Part shown: positions 38,281-47,163 of the stretch, one piece after another
Layout: each line of letters opens with the position of its first letter
Position numbering within the stretch: the first letter of the stretch is position 1
From: Psychrobacter jeotgali
Lineage (GTDB): Bacteria; Pseudomonadota; Gammaproteobacteria; Pseudomonadales; Moraxellaceae
Assembly: GCF_904846315.1 (NCBI RefSeq)
Contig: NZ_CAJHAF010000001.1
Span: 992,001 to 1,056,000, forward strand
Direction: 5' to 3'
DNA: 64,000 nt
The notes under the pieces: generated by a model
The model's database searches: none
Seen by the model: the letters and a program-made list of their open reading frames with translations, nothing else
Told to the model about the DNA's origin: nothing
Program-made: the position numbers and the translations under genes

Positions 38281-39552
38281 TTAGTTCATCGTTGTTTGGT
38301 TGCTAGACTGAGGATTGGCATTTATCTCATTAATATTATTAATATTATTAACATTATTAACATTATTAACGTTATCAATTAGAAAAGTTCTTTGCGTCTC
38401 TACCCGCACCTTAGTACCATCCTCTATGTCAGATGTCGCATCCGTTAGGACTTGATCGCCTGCATTTAATCCTGACACCACCTCAGAAGCTGTCAGCCCG
38501 CGCAGACCTAAGGTCACGATCTGACGCTGAACCCTACCATCACGCACCAGCATTACTTGCGCTTGATCGTCCTGACCCTCAATAAACGCATCGTTAGGAA
38601 TGACTAAAGCTTGCTCGCGGCTATCGGTTTCAACGTTTACCGACACCGTCATGTCTTGACGGAGAAATTCAGGCACAGGATCAACCGCTAATCTCACCTC
38701 GACCGTACCGTTTTGCGCATTGATACTGGGGGCAATAAAGTTAATACGCGCCGCAAAAGGTCTGTTAGGATAAGCGTCGGCAATGACTACCGCTGCTTGT
38801 TGCAGCGCCAGCTTAGATAAATTGCGCTCATCAAGGGGCACTTGAATCTCGGTGCTACCCGCTTGTGCAATAGTAAACAAAGTGCGCCCCGGCTGCACTA
38901 AGTCGCCTGGCTCCACATCGCGGGTCAGAACTGTACCGCTCACCTCGCTACGTACCTGCGCTTTATTTAGCTGTGCTTGGAGCGCCGCAATACGCTCGCG
39001 AAGTAGCTCCTCCTCGACTCCGCCAGAGGATAAGGCCGTCGCTCGTAAGCGCGCATTTTCAACATTATTACGCGCCTGCGCTTCTGCTTGTAGCGCTTGC
39101 TCCATCTCCTCATCAGAGATGGCATCGATTGCCGCCAATTCACGCCTACGCTCTACATCGCGGCGAGCCTGCGCCAGCGCTACCTCAGCATTGGCCAAGT
39201 CTACTGCTGCTTGAGGACGTGTGCTACTGGTCAGCTCGCTAAGCTCAGCCTGTGCCTGACGCACTTGGGCAGCCACGTCTTCTGAGCTTAACACCAGCAG
39301 CAAATCTCCCTTTGCTACTTTATCGCCTTCTTCTACCAAGCGCTCAAGCACCACCCCTGTCACCTCACTCCCTATCTGGGTTCGGGAGGTCGTTATCACT
39401 CGACCCGTCGCCACCACCGTCTGCACTAACGGCATAGAAGATACGCTATAAGTGGAGACCCGTGGGCCTTGTGACCAACGAAACACGGCAAAACCAACCA
39501 CCAATACCAATAGTAAGAGGACGATCATCAATTTGTAGCTGATAGTGCGCAA
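38281..39552 (-). CDS. Efflux periplasmic adaptor (HlyD/MacA type)
   Basis: The 423-residue adaptor has an N-terminal membrane anchor (LMIVLLLLVLVVGFAVFRW), the lipoyl/barrel segments (GRVITTSRTQIGSEVTGVV; VRSEVSGTVLTRDVEPGDLVQPG) and a coiled-coil hairpin around residues 95-195. It is the first gene of the operon. The outer membrane component is not in the window. The C-terminus carries a run of Asn-Val/Ile-Asn triplets encoded by a 9-bp repeat. Confidence 0.88.
   Translation of the reverse strand: MRTISYKLMIVLLLLVLVVGFAVFRWSQGPRVSTYSVSSMPLVQTVVATGRVITTSRTQIGSEVTGVVLERLVEEGDKVAKGDLLLVLSSEDVAAQVRQAQAELSELTSSTRPQAAVDLANAEVALAQARRDVERRRELAAIDAISDEEMEQALQAEAQARNNVENARLRATALSSGGVEEELLRERIAALQAQLNKAQVRSEVSGTVLTRDVEPGDLVQPGRTLFTIAQAGSTEIQVPLDERNLSKLALQQAAVVIADAYPNRPFAARINFIAPSINAQNGTVEVRLAVDPVPEFLRQDMTVSVNVETDSREQALVIPNDAFIEGQDDQAQVMLVRDGRVQRQIVTLGLRGLTASEVVSGLNAGDQVLTDATSDIEDGTKVRVETQRTFLIDNVNNVNNVNNINNINEINANPQSSNQTTMN
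38331..38375 (-). repeat. Five 9-bp repeats near the end of the adaptor gene
   Basis: Units of TAATATTAT and TAACATTAT (plus strand) follow each other; on the coding strand they give Asn-Val-Asn and Asn-Ile-Asn triplets at the adaptor's C-terminus. The unit keeps the frame. Confidence 0.9.
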
Positions 39553-39802
39553 CGCATCTCTCCAGTTTCAGCAAGGGGTAGGATTACTCAAATATACTTT
39601 ATTCTATAGCTTACCCTATTCTAAGATAAAGTGAGGTATAGTCAGTTAAAAACTCGGTTAAATATCCAACCAAAAATAACATAGGTTGCAATAGCCAAGC
39701 TTATTACACACAATAAAGATCTTGGCTTTATAAGCAGTAACAACTGTTTATTAATAACACCTTCTTAATAATAACTTTTTAACGACCAATAAAGGCCTCT
39801 TT

Positions 39803-40321
39803 ATGCGAAAAATTATCCCTCTCACCGCTCTCGCCGTGCTCGCAACCTCGTGCGCCAGTGTCAACAATGTTTTAAATACAGCAGACAGCAATGCCACCGC
39901 TCAACAAACTATCCCCGCTATCAATGCCAAAAAAGGACTGGTCACCATGCAAAGCAGCCATTCTGTCAAAGATACCGCTGATAAGCTGGTGTCAGTAATT
40001 GAAAGTAAAGGGATGAAAGTATTTGCTCGAGTGGATCATCAAAGCAACGCCGCTGGCGTGAATTTAGAGCTAAGACCCACGCAAGTGATTATGTTCGGTA
40101 ATCCAAAAGCGGGTACACCACTGATGAATTGTGAGCCAAGCGTAGCGATAGATCTGCCGCAAAAGATACTGATCAGTGAAGATGCCACTCAGCAAGTGTG
40201 GTTGTCTTATAATAATCCTGAATATCTCAAAGATCGACATAACATTAAAGGCTGCGATACCGTTATCGATAATATGTCAAACGCGCTTAACAGTGTCAGC
40301 CAAGCGGCTATTACTAAATAA
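39803..40321 (+). CDS. DUF302-family lipoprotein
   Basis: The 172-residue protein has a lipoprotein signal peptide with Cys near residue 17 (LAVLATSCAS). The remainder, residues 45-165, follows the DUF302 pattern: HSVKDTADKLVSVIESKGMKVFARVDH, then VIMFGNPKAGTPLM and IDLPQKILISED. DUF302 proteins are small periplasmic proteins of unclear function. It is monocistronic, with a terminator downstream. Confidence 0.85.
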   Translation: MRKIIPLTALAVLATSCASVNNVLNTADSNATAQQTIPAINAKKGLVTMQSSHSVKDTADKLVSVIESKGMKVFARVDHQSNAAGVNLELRPTQVIMFGNPKAGTPLMNCEPSVAIDLPQKILISEDATQQVWLSYNNPEYLKDRHNIKGCDTVIDNMSNALNSVSQAAITK

Positions 40322-40358
40322 AAAGCTACTAGACATTGAGATATTTGAATGCAGGGTG

Positions 40359-40394
40359 AAAATTGAGCTCAGCGAAGGCTAAGCTCAATTTTTA
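40359..40394 (+). terminator. Terminator after the DUF302 gene
   Basis: AAAATTGAGCT (40359-40369) pairs perfectly with AGCTCAATTTT (40382-40392), followed by a T-run. Confidence 0.85.
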
Positions 40395-40415
40395 CCTTTA
40401 ATATTAGAATTAGGT

Positions 40416-40715
40416 TTGCAGTATATTTACTATGTTATCTACGGTTTAGTGAGTCTTGATTATATAGAGTTTGGGATGGTCTCGAATGCTGAGTTTCCGA
40501 TATACTCGGGACGGTTCAACACTCCGATAGAGAGCTTCTGGGGCGTATTAAAGAATAAGCTGGTATATCATAAAGATTATAAAACCAGATTTGCCGCCAT
40601 CAATGACATTATCAGTTATAACGAGCTGTACTATAACCAGACGAGAATTCAAAAGAGCTTGGGCTATAAATCGCCAAGGCAGGTGTGGTTTGACTATTAT
40701 CATCAAGCTGCGTAA
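40416..40715 (+). pseudogene. IS3-family transposase remnant (C-terminal end)
   Basis: The last 65 or so codons match the end of the IS3/IS150-type integrase: NTPIESFWGVLKNKLVYHKDYKTR contains the third catalytic acid (Glu of DDE), and NQTRIQKSLGYKSPRQVWF is the usual C-terminus. The rest of the transposase, including the first two catalytic acids, is missing, and no ribosome-binding site precedes the fragment. The first 30 codons are doubtful. A GGATTTGACGGCAGGGGTCAAAT stretch follows shortly after and may be an element end. Confidence 0.75.
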
Positions 40716-40971
40716 CTAAAATTTCCCAAGTTTAACTGTACGGATTTGACGGCAGGGGTCAAATAGAACCAAGCAAATCCACCTGTAATAAAGTCAAGAC
40801 AGGCAAGTCAAAAAGAAAAGATAAAAGTCAACAATCTTACACAGTAAAACAAAAGTAAAGGTTATAATGCCTCTACCTAAATGCTTATAACTTGTAGGGT
40901 TTTAATTTTATTATTTTATAAATCTAAAAATTTTGACGCTACTCACTGTATTAATAATACTAGGAGGCCTG

Positions 40972-42450
40972 ATGTCTGAATCATCAAATAAATTTCCTTT
41001 TAATCCCATACCTTCAGCTATTGCTATAGCCATTGGGCTTATCATCTGGTTTGTCATCCCTGTTCCAGACGGGGTATCTACTGATGCTTGGCATCTATTG
41101 GCATTGTTTGTAGCCACGATTGCCGCCATTATTGGTAAAGCGTTACCACTTGGGGCGTTGGCTATCATTGCGGTAACCTTAGTCGCTGTGACAGGGGTAA
41201 CAGCAGATACTCCTGGAGAAGCTATAAACGACGCGCTATCGAGCTTTGCAAGCCCTCTGATTTGGCTCATTGGTATCTCAGTTATGATATCGAGAGGACT
41301 AATAAAAACCGGTCTTGGCTCTCGAATTGCTTATTATTTTATATCTATATTTGGCAAAAAGACCTTAGGAATTGGCTATTCCCTTGCCGCAGCAGAGCTA
41401 ATGATTGCGCCCATCACCCCCTCTAACACTGCTCGAGGCGGTGGTATTATCCACCCTATTATGCGTTCAATTGCCTTAAGCTTTAACTCAACCCCTGAAC
41501 AAGGGACGCAGAATAAAATTGGCCGCTATTTAGCGATGGTCAACTACCATTCTAACCCCATTACCTCCGGTATGTTCATTACCGCAACAGCGCCAAACCC
41601 TTTGGTCGTTGATTTAGTAAACAAAGCCACAGGCGGCAATATTGAGTTGTCTTGGACGACTTGGGCTTTGGCAATGTTTGTGCCAGGTATGCTATGTATC
41701 CTAGTTATGCCGCTGGTGGTTTATTTGGTATATCCTCCTAAAATTAAAGAGACTCCTGATGCCAACCAATACGCTCGTGAAAATTTAGCAAAACTAGGCA
41801 AGATCAGTACTCACGAAAAAATTATGCTCGGAGTTTTTGCTTTAATGCTATTACTATGGGCAAATATACCTGCTTTATTGTTTGGCAACCAGTTAGCCGT
41901 TAATGCGACCACTACCGCCTTTATTGGCTTATCATTGCTAATCATTACTGGCGTGCTTAGCTGGCAAGACGTACTAAAAGAAAAATCAGCATGGGATACT
42001 ATTATTTGGTTTGGAGCATTGGTAATGATGGCCAACTACCTAAACCAGTTAGGACTTATCTCTTGGTTCTCCTCTAATATAGAGTCAGCGATTGGACTGA
42101 CTGGCGTGGGCTGGGTTGGTGCTGTAACCATCTTAACCCTAGTTTATTTATACATGCATTACTTCTTTGCCAGTACCACCGCTCATATTACCGCTATGTT
42201 TGCTGCTTTTTATGCGGTGGGTTTAACGCTTGGTGCACCGCCGATGCTATACGCCTTAATCCTTGCCGCAGCCGGTAACATTATGATGACCTTGACCCAT
42301 TATGCGACAGGTACTGCGCCTGTTATTTTCAACTCAGGCTATACAACATTACGTGAATGGTGGACTATCGGCGCGGTAATGAGTGTGGTTAACTTAGTAA
42401 TATGGATTGGCGCTGGTTTGATTTGGTGGAAAGTGCTTGGCTATTATTAA
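40972..42450 (+). CDS. DASS/SLC13-type anion symporter
   Basis: The 492-residue protein has about 12 membrane helices. It resembles the bacterial DASS family (dicarboxylate/tricarboxylate or 2-oxoglutarate-malate translocators): LIWFVIPVPDGVSTDAWHLLALFVATI at the start, then the APITPSNTARGGGIIHPI motif near residue 150 and STTAHITAMFAAFYAVG. It probably imports organic acids with sodium. The ATG at 40972 was chosen because it has AGGAGGC five bases upstream; an in-frame TTG at 40933 has no site. Confidence 0.87.
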   Translation: MSESSNKFPFNPIPSAIAIAIGLIIWFVIPVPDGVSTDAWHLLALFVATIAAIIGKALPLGALAIIAVTLVAVTGVTADTPGEAINDALSSFASPLIWLIGISVMISRGLIKTGLGSRIAYYFISIFGKKTLGIGYSLAAAELMIAPITPSNTARGGGIIHPIMRSIALSFNSTPEQGTQNKIGRYLAMVNYHSNPITSGMFITATAPNPLVVDLVNKATGGNIELSWTTWALAMFVPGMLCILVMPLVVYLVYPPKIKETPDANQYARENLAKLGKISTHEKIMLGVFALMLLLWANIPALLFGNQLAVNATTTAFIGLSLLIITGVLSWQDVLKEKSAWDTIIWFGALVMMANYLNQLGLISWFSSNIESAIGLTGVGWVGAVTILTLVYLYMHYFFASTTAHITAMFAAFYAVGLTLGAPPMLYALILAAAGNIMMTLTHYATGTAPVIFNSGYTTLREWWTIGAVMSVVNLVIWIGAGLIWWKVLGYY

Positions 42451-42514
42451 TCTCATTTAACGTTAGTCTTGAAGGCATTCGCTTGTGAGCATTTACCATT
42501 GAAATTAACGGTTT

Positions 42515-42551
42515 AAAAAAAGAGGCCCATCAAATTGATAGGCCTCTTTTT
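42515..42551. terminator. Bidirectional terminator between the anion transporter and putA
   Basis: AAAAAAGAGGCC and GGCCTCTTTTT form a stem that continues with ATCAAATTGAT in the interior. Runs of A and T on both sides fit convergent genes. Confidence 0.88.
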
Positions 42552-42619
42552 AGTAACTGCTAACTAGCTTAGTAACTTTTATCACAAATAAAATCTACTG
42601 CAAGTCAATTATGAGCGCT

Positions 42620-43312
42620 TTAATCTGTACCCAGCTCCAGCAGGCTAGCATTACCACCGATAGCAGTAGTATTAATGGTTTTGACTCGCTCAGTGACAAA
42701 GCGATATAGATAATCTGCGGTGAGCATTTCTGTAAACCCTTGCATATCAATTACGGCGATAACTTGAGTCAAGATGCCATCTGTATCAGCGAGCGTTTGA
42801 CTGATTTTTTGTACTTCAGCGGCACTACCGGCTACCGCCACTTGTGCTAGACGATCGATATATAACAAAGTAATGGTTTGCGAGTCATTGGCGACGCTCA
42901 ACACATCTTCACTAATACCGACCTTATAGAGTATTTTTGCCGCTGCAGCGCTCATCTCATCTTGGCTTGGGCAATGTAATATAACTTCATTACCTGTTAA
43001 TAAGGCGGCCATAAGCTGCCCAAGTACCGCCATCGCTTTAGCTGATTCTGTACCAATAACCATAGTTTTGCCACGTGCAGTCACATATAAGTCATTAGAC
43101 TCACCAGTGGCACCGGTCATGCGCTCTACTTCATCAAGCTTAGGCGCAAAGCTTAGTAAGTGACTAAATAGCCGTTTGGCTTTATTAGCATTACCAGTCA
43201 ACAGTGCCAATTCTGCAATAGCTGTTTCAAGATAAGCGGCACGATTGACGGCGCCAAGTAGTCGCCAGGACTCACAAACTTGGGCATGATTTTTTTTGAA
43301 TTCAGTCGCCAT
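42620..43312 (-). CDS. Separate PutA C-terminal domain protein
   Basis: The 230-residue protein corresponds to the C-terminal ALDH-like domain that normally ends long PutA proteins. The shared landmarks are MTGATGESNDLYVTARGKTMV (compare the GPTGESNTY region of Escherichia coli PutA), QLMAALLTGNEVILH and the end TINTTAIGGNASLLELG. It is translated from its own ATG at 43312, with AAGGAG seven bases upstream, and starts 11 bases after the putA stop. In long PutAs this domain helps close the tunnel between the two active sites; here it probably associates with the 1078-residue protein. It is not an independent dehydrogenase: no catalytic Cys region is present. Confidence 0.75.
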   Translation of the reverse strand: MATEFKKNHAQVCESWRLLGAVNRAAYLETAIAELALLTGNANKAKRLFSHLLSFAPKLDEVERMTGATGESNDLYVTARGKTMVIGTESAKAMAVLGQLMAALLTGNEVILHCPSQDEMSAAAAKILYKVGISEDVLSVANDSQTITLLYIDRLAQVAVAGSAAEVQKISQTLADTDGILTQVIAVIDMQGFTEMLTADYLYRFVTERVKTINTTAIGGNASLLELGTD

Positions 43313-43319
43313 AGTGCTA

Positions 43320-43325
43320 CTCCTT
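43320..43325 (-). promoter_or_regulatory. Shine-Dalgarno of the separate PutA C-terminal gene
   Basis: AAGGAG on the minus strand overlaps the TAA stop of the upstream putA frame (43326-43324) and lies seven bases before the next ATG. This layout indicates translational coupling and argues against a simple sequencing error. Confidence 0.85.
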
Positions 43326-46300
43326 ATGCGATATCGGTTGATGGTGAAGAATAAGTTTGATCATTTTCAGTGCTAAGCGGTGTAGTGCTCAGCTTCATAA
43401 GCCGGGCGACGTAGTGTGGCCCGCCAGCTTTAGGTCCGGTACCAGAGAGACCACAGCCACCGAAGGGTTGCTCGCCTACTACGGCTCCAATCTGATTACG
43501 ATTAACATAGGTGTTACCTACCACAGCGCGGCGCTCGATATGATCGGCGACACTTTCAATACGGCTATGAATACCTAAAGTTAAGCCAAAACCAGTGGCG
43601 TTGATAGCATTAATAAGCTTATCCAAATCACGGGATTTATAACGCAGTACATGCAATATGGGACCAAAGTGCTCACCACCAATAACATCGATACTGCGCA
43701 CCTCAATCGCCGTTGGCAATACAAAGGTAGACTGCTCCTCGCTGACCAATGAATTAGCACTCATTGGGGTCTGCGCCAGAATATTAGCAGTGGACTCAGA
43801 TTGCATACGCTCAATATGCGCCTCCAACGCCTCTTTGGCAGTAGCATCAATCACCGGACCTACATCAGTCGCTACATAAGTTGGATTGCCTACTACCAGC
43901 TCCGCCATATTGCCTTGTAATAGCTCAATCAGCTCATCAGCAACTTCTTCTTGTACGCATAAGATACGACAGGCCGAACAGCGTTGCCCAGCTGAGCCAA
44001 ACGCTGATAGAACCGCATCCTTGATAACCTGCTCAGGCAGTGCGGTTGAATCGACAATCATAGCATTCTGACCGCCAGTTTCGGCAATCAGCACTGGCAG
44101 TTCGCCACTGCTTAACGCATGATTATTGAGGCTTTGATTGATAAGCTGTGCCGTTTGAGTTGAGCCAGTAAAGACCACACCCGCTATACTATCTGCTGCC
44201 GTCAGCGTCCCACCGACTTCGCCTGCACCGGTCACAAACTGCAAGGCCGTCGCTGGCACGCCGGCTTGATACATCAATTGCACGGCAAAATGAGCGATTA
44301 GGCTGGTTTGTTCGGCAGGTTTGGCGATCACGGTGTTTCCAGCGACTAGCGCGGCAACGATTTGTCCGGTATAAATAGCTAACGGAAAGTTCCACGGGCT
44401 AATACATACAAAAGTACCCCGTGCTTGATAAGCTTGACGTATAGGCATGCCCGCTAAATCGGTAAACTCATGGGTGATATCAACTAAGCGCTCGGCTTCA
44501 TCCGCATAAAATCGGCAGAAATCTACCGCCTCTTTGATCTCATCGATACTGTCCTGCATGGTCTTGCCCGCTTCAACTTGGCATAGAGCCATTAGCTCAG
44601 CATAATTTTCTTCATATAAATCAGCAATTTTGCGCAAAATATCAGCACGCTTAGATGTTGGTACGGCTTGCCACTGTTTTTGACCAGCAACGGCGGCATC
44701 GATGGCCTGACCTGCTATTTCAGCATTACCGTACTTTACTTCGCCAGCCACCACGTCATGATTCCAAGGGGCTCGTACCGTATGACTTTCAAGGCTACTG
44801 TTAGATTCAGAAGCGGCCTCAACTGTCTGTCCATTAATAATGGGCGCTGCTGACCATGTTTTTTGTAGTTGCTTATCAATAGCGGCTTTGAATGGTTGCC
44901 ACTGCGATTCAACAAAGATATTCGGCCCAAAGCTGGCACGGCGTCCGTCATAGATATCTAGTGGCAAAGGAATCTGCGGATTATGCAAAGTCTCATTTTC
45001 CAGCAGCTTGTCATAAGGGTGTACGGTCAGCTGCTCAATGGGATAAGACTTATCTAATAACTGATGGACAAATGAGCTATTGGCACCATTTTCAAGCAAA
45101 CGGCGCACTAAATACGGCAATAAATCTTTATGCGCGCCTACAGGAGCATAGATTCGTACCGGGATGTTATAAGCCTGCAAGATATGATCATAGAGCGCAT
45201 CGCCCATACCGTGCAAACGCTGGAACTCAAAATCTCTATGAGCACTCATAGTCATGACCGAAGCTAAGGTATGCGCATTATGAGTAGCAAACTGTGGCCA
45301 AATTAGCCCGCGCAAATGCTCTGATAATAAGAAGCGTGCACAAGCTAAATAAGCGGTATCCGTACCTTCTTTACGGGTCCAAACCGGATAGCCTGACAGC
45401 CCTTTTTGCTGTGCCAGTTTGATCTCAAAGTCCCAATACGCACCCTTGACTAGGCGAAGTGGAATACGGTCGCCCACCTCTTTAGCCAAGCGCGCCAGCC
45501 AAGCAAAGATAGCGATAGCACGTTTAGAATAACCTTGTACCACCAGACCCAAACCATCCCAGCCTGCGGTCAAAGTATCCCGGTATAATGATTCAAACAG
45601 CTTTAAGGATATCTCTAAGCGATCCGCTTCTTCAGCATCAATACTAACGTCAACATTGACTTCACGTGCCGCCTCTATTAGCAGCAAACAACGCTGACGC
45701 AGCAGTCCCATCACTTGAGCTTCTTGAGTGGCCTCATAACGAGGATGTAGCGCTGATAATTTTATAGAGACTGACGCTTTAGGCATGCCGTCTTTAACTT
45801 TGATATTAGCCGTCGATTTGATCGCATGCAGATAATCATTGAAGTATTTTTCAGCATCTTTATGAGTAATGGCAGCTTCACCGAGCATATCAAAAGAATA
45901 GGTATAGCCTTTATTACGATAAGATTGACTGTTTTTATTAGCTTCCTCGATGGTTTCGCCGAGTACAAATTGATGCCCCATGATGCGCATAGCTTTTTGC
46001 ATCGCTCCGCGTATCATCGGCTCGCCCATCTTTTTGGTCATCCGATCCAAAAAGCTTGATGCGGTAGTACGCTCGTCAATACTAACCACCCGACCGGTCA
46101 TCATCATTCCCCAAGTGGAGGCATTGACTATAAAACCATTATCATCTTTTAAATGCTTCTTCCAATCGGCCACACTCATTTTGTCGCGAATAAGCGCATC
46201 AGCGGTATAGCTATCGGGTACCCGAATCAAAGCCTCTGCTAAGCTCATTAGCAAAATACCTTCTTGAGTATCGAGGCTGTACTCTAACAATAACGAGTCC

Positions 46301-46560
46301 ACCATTTTTACTGCTTTGCCATCACTGCGGACATACTCAACCAGCTGGCGCGTTTGGTTACTAGCATTTTCACGCTCTTCATCACTAGGTTTGGCAAGAG
46401 GTAATAACTGAGTCAAAAAGCGATCTTCATCAACGCTATATAACGGTGAGATATGGGCATACAGCTCATCCGCTGACTGCTCAATATACTCAGGCGCTAG
46501 CATGTCGGTAGGCTCAAATAAAATAGGTTCTTCTGGGGTAAACTGACTTATCGGGTTCAT
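43324..46560 (-). CDS. putA: Bifunctional proline dehydrogenase/P5C dehydrogenase PutA (lacking C-terminal domain)
   Basis: The 1078-residue protein has a helical arm, the FAD proline dehydrogenase barrel (LVVQGYSKRAIAIFAWLARL; RLVKGAYWDFEIKLAQ near residue 370-385) and an ALDH domain (FVCISPWNFPLAIYTGQI near 700; VLIAETGGQNAM; catalytic Cys in GSAGQRCSACRILC near 855). It oxidises proline to glutamate. No N-terminal ribbon-helix-helix DNA-binding domain is visible, so it is not a PutA repressor. Typical PutAs with this arrangement are about 1300 residues; the missing C-terminal 230 residues are supplied by the next frame. The start ATG is at 46560; only weak purine-rich sequence precedes it. 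Confidence 0.92.
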   Translation of the reverse strand: MNPISQFTPEEPILFEPTDMLAPEYIEQSADELYAHISPLYSVDEDRFLTQLLPLAKPSDEERENASNQTRQLVEYVRSDGKAVKMVDSLLLEYSLDTQEGILLMSLAEALIRVPDSYTADALIRDKMSVADWKKHLKDDNGFIVNASTWGMMMTGRVVSIDERTTASSFLDRMTKKMGEPMIRGAMQKAMRIMGHQFVLGETIEEANKNSQSYRNKGYTYSFDMLGEAAITHKDAEKYFNDYLHAIKSTANIKVKDGMPKASVSIKLSALHPRYEATQEAQVMGLLRQRCLLLIEAAREVNVDVSIDAEEADRLEISLKLFESLYRDTLTAGWDGLGLVVQGYSKRAIAIFAWLARLAKEVGDRIPLRLVKGAYWDFEIKLAQQKGLSGYPVWTRKEGTDTAYLACARFLLSEHLRGLIWPQFATHNAHTLASVMTMSAHRDFEFQRLHGMGDALYDHILQAYNIPVRIYAPVGAHKDLLPYLVRRLLENGANSSFVHQLLDKSYPIEQLTVHPYDKLLENETLHNPQIPLPLDIYDGRRASFGPNIFVESQWQPFKAAIDKQLQKTWSAAPIINGQTVEAASESNSSLESHTVRAPWNHDVVAGEVKYGNAEIAGQAIDAAVAGQKQWQAVPTSKRADILRKIADLYEENYAELMALCQVEAGKTMQDSIDEIKEAVDFCRFYADEAERLVDITHEFTDLAGMPIRQAYQARGTFVCISPWNFPLAIYTGQIVAALVAGNTVIAKPAEQTSLIAHFAVQLMYQAGVPATALQFVTGAGEVGGTLTAADSIAGVVFTGSTQTAQLINQSLNNHALSSGELPVLIAETGGQNAMIVDSTALPEQVIKDAVLSAFGSAGQRCSACRILCVQEEVADELIELLQGNMAELVVGNPTYVATDVGPVIDATAKEALEAHIERMQSESTANILAQTPMSANSLVSEEQSTFVLPTAIEVRSIDVIGGEHFGPILHVLRYKSRDLDKLINAINATGFGLTLGIHSRIESVADHIERRAVVGNTYVNRNQIGAVVGEQPFGGCGLSGTGPKAGGPHYVARLMKLSTTPLSTENDQTYSSPSTDIA

Positions 46561-47091
46561 AACAACTCCATAACTATCGTTTTAAAAGCATAATAAATGG
46601 GGCGTTAAGGCTTTTGGGTATAATAAAAAAGCAAACGCCGCCATTACAAAACGAGCAAATCCAGCATAAGCTAGAAACGGTTAACTAGGTCGTTGAGTTT
46701 CAAACGGGCTACGTTAACAATACAAAGGCAACAACTAAGAGCTAAGCGGCATTAGTGCCTTCTTCTTGTTAATAGTGAAAGGAGTATGATCAGCAGGCTT
46801 TGAGCTCGATAACAACTTGATAATAGTTCATCATTTAATGACCATTCAAGCATTTAATGCTAGCAAGGAGCTATTTAAAAACCAAATCTGTGATCGGATA
46901 TGACTTTATATAATATAGGGATAATATGACGTCATAGTTGATTCACTGTAAGAAAAACCTCTACGGCGTTGATTGAGGTGATGCGCTTAACCTCATAATA
47001 CTATCATGAAAGAGCGTTACAAACTAACGCTATCCTGTATCTAGGATAGTGGAGTTAATATATAAAACCCATTTGATAAGTTATTGTCGTT
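46561..47091. other. Upstream region of putA
   Basis: This 531-base non-coding stretch must carry the putA promoter. It contains two short inverted repeats, TGAGGT/ACCTCA at 46974-46995 and CTATCCT-6-AGGATAG at 47030-47049, and a TGACGTCA palindrome near 46927. They could be operators, but no regulator gene is adjacent. Confidence 0.35.
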
Positions 47092-47135
47092 AATAAAAAA
47101 ACCCTCTTTACCTATCGATAAGTAAAGAGGGTTTT
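47092..47135. terminator. Terminator of the purine permease gene
   Basis: AAAACCCTCTTTAC (47098-47111) pairs perfectly with GTAAAGAGGGTTTT (47122-47135). On the minus strand it is followed by a T-run. Confidence 0.9.
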
Positions 47136-47163
47136 GACTTAGAAAACTGACTTTGATTGAAGT

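Noticed and set aside
44668..45251. Several overlapping frames of 60-120 codons on the strand opposite putA
   Set aside because: They mirror the codon structure of putA, lack ribosome-binding sites and resemble no known proteins.
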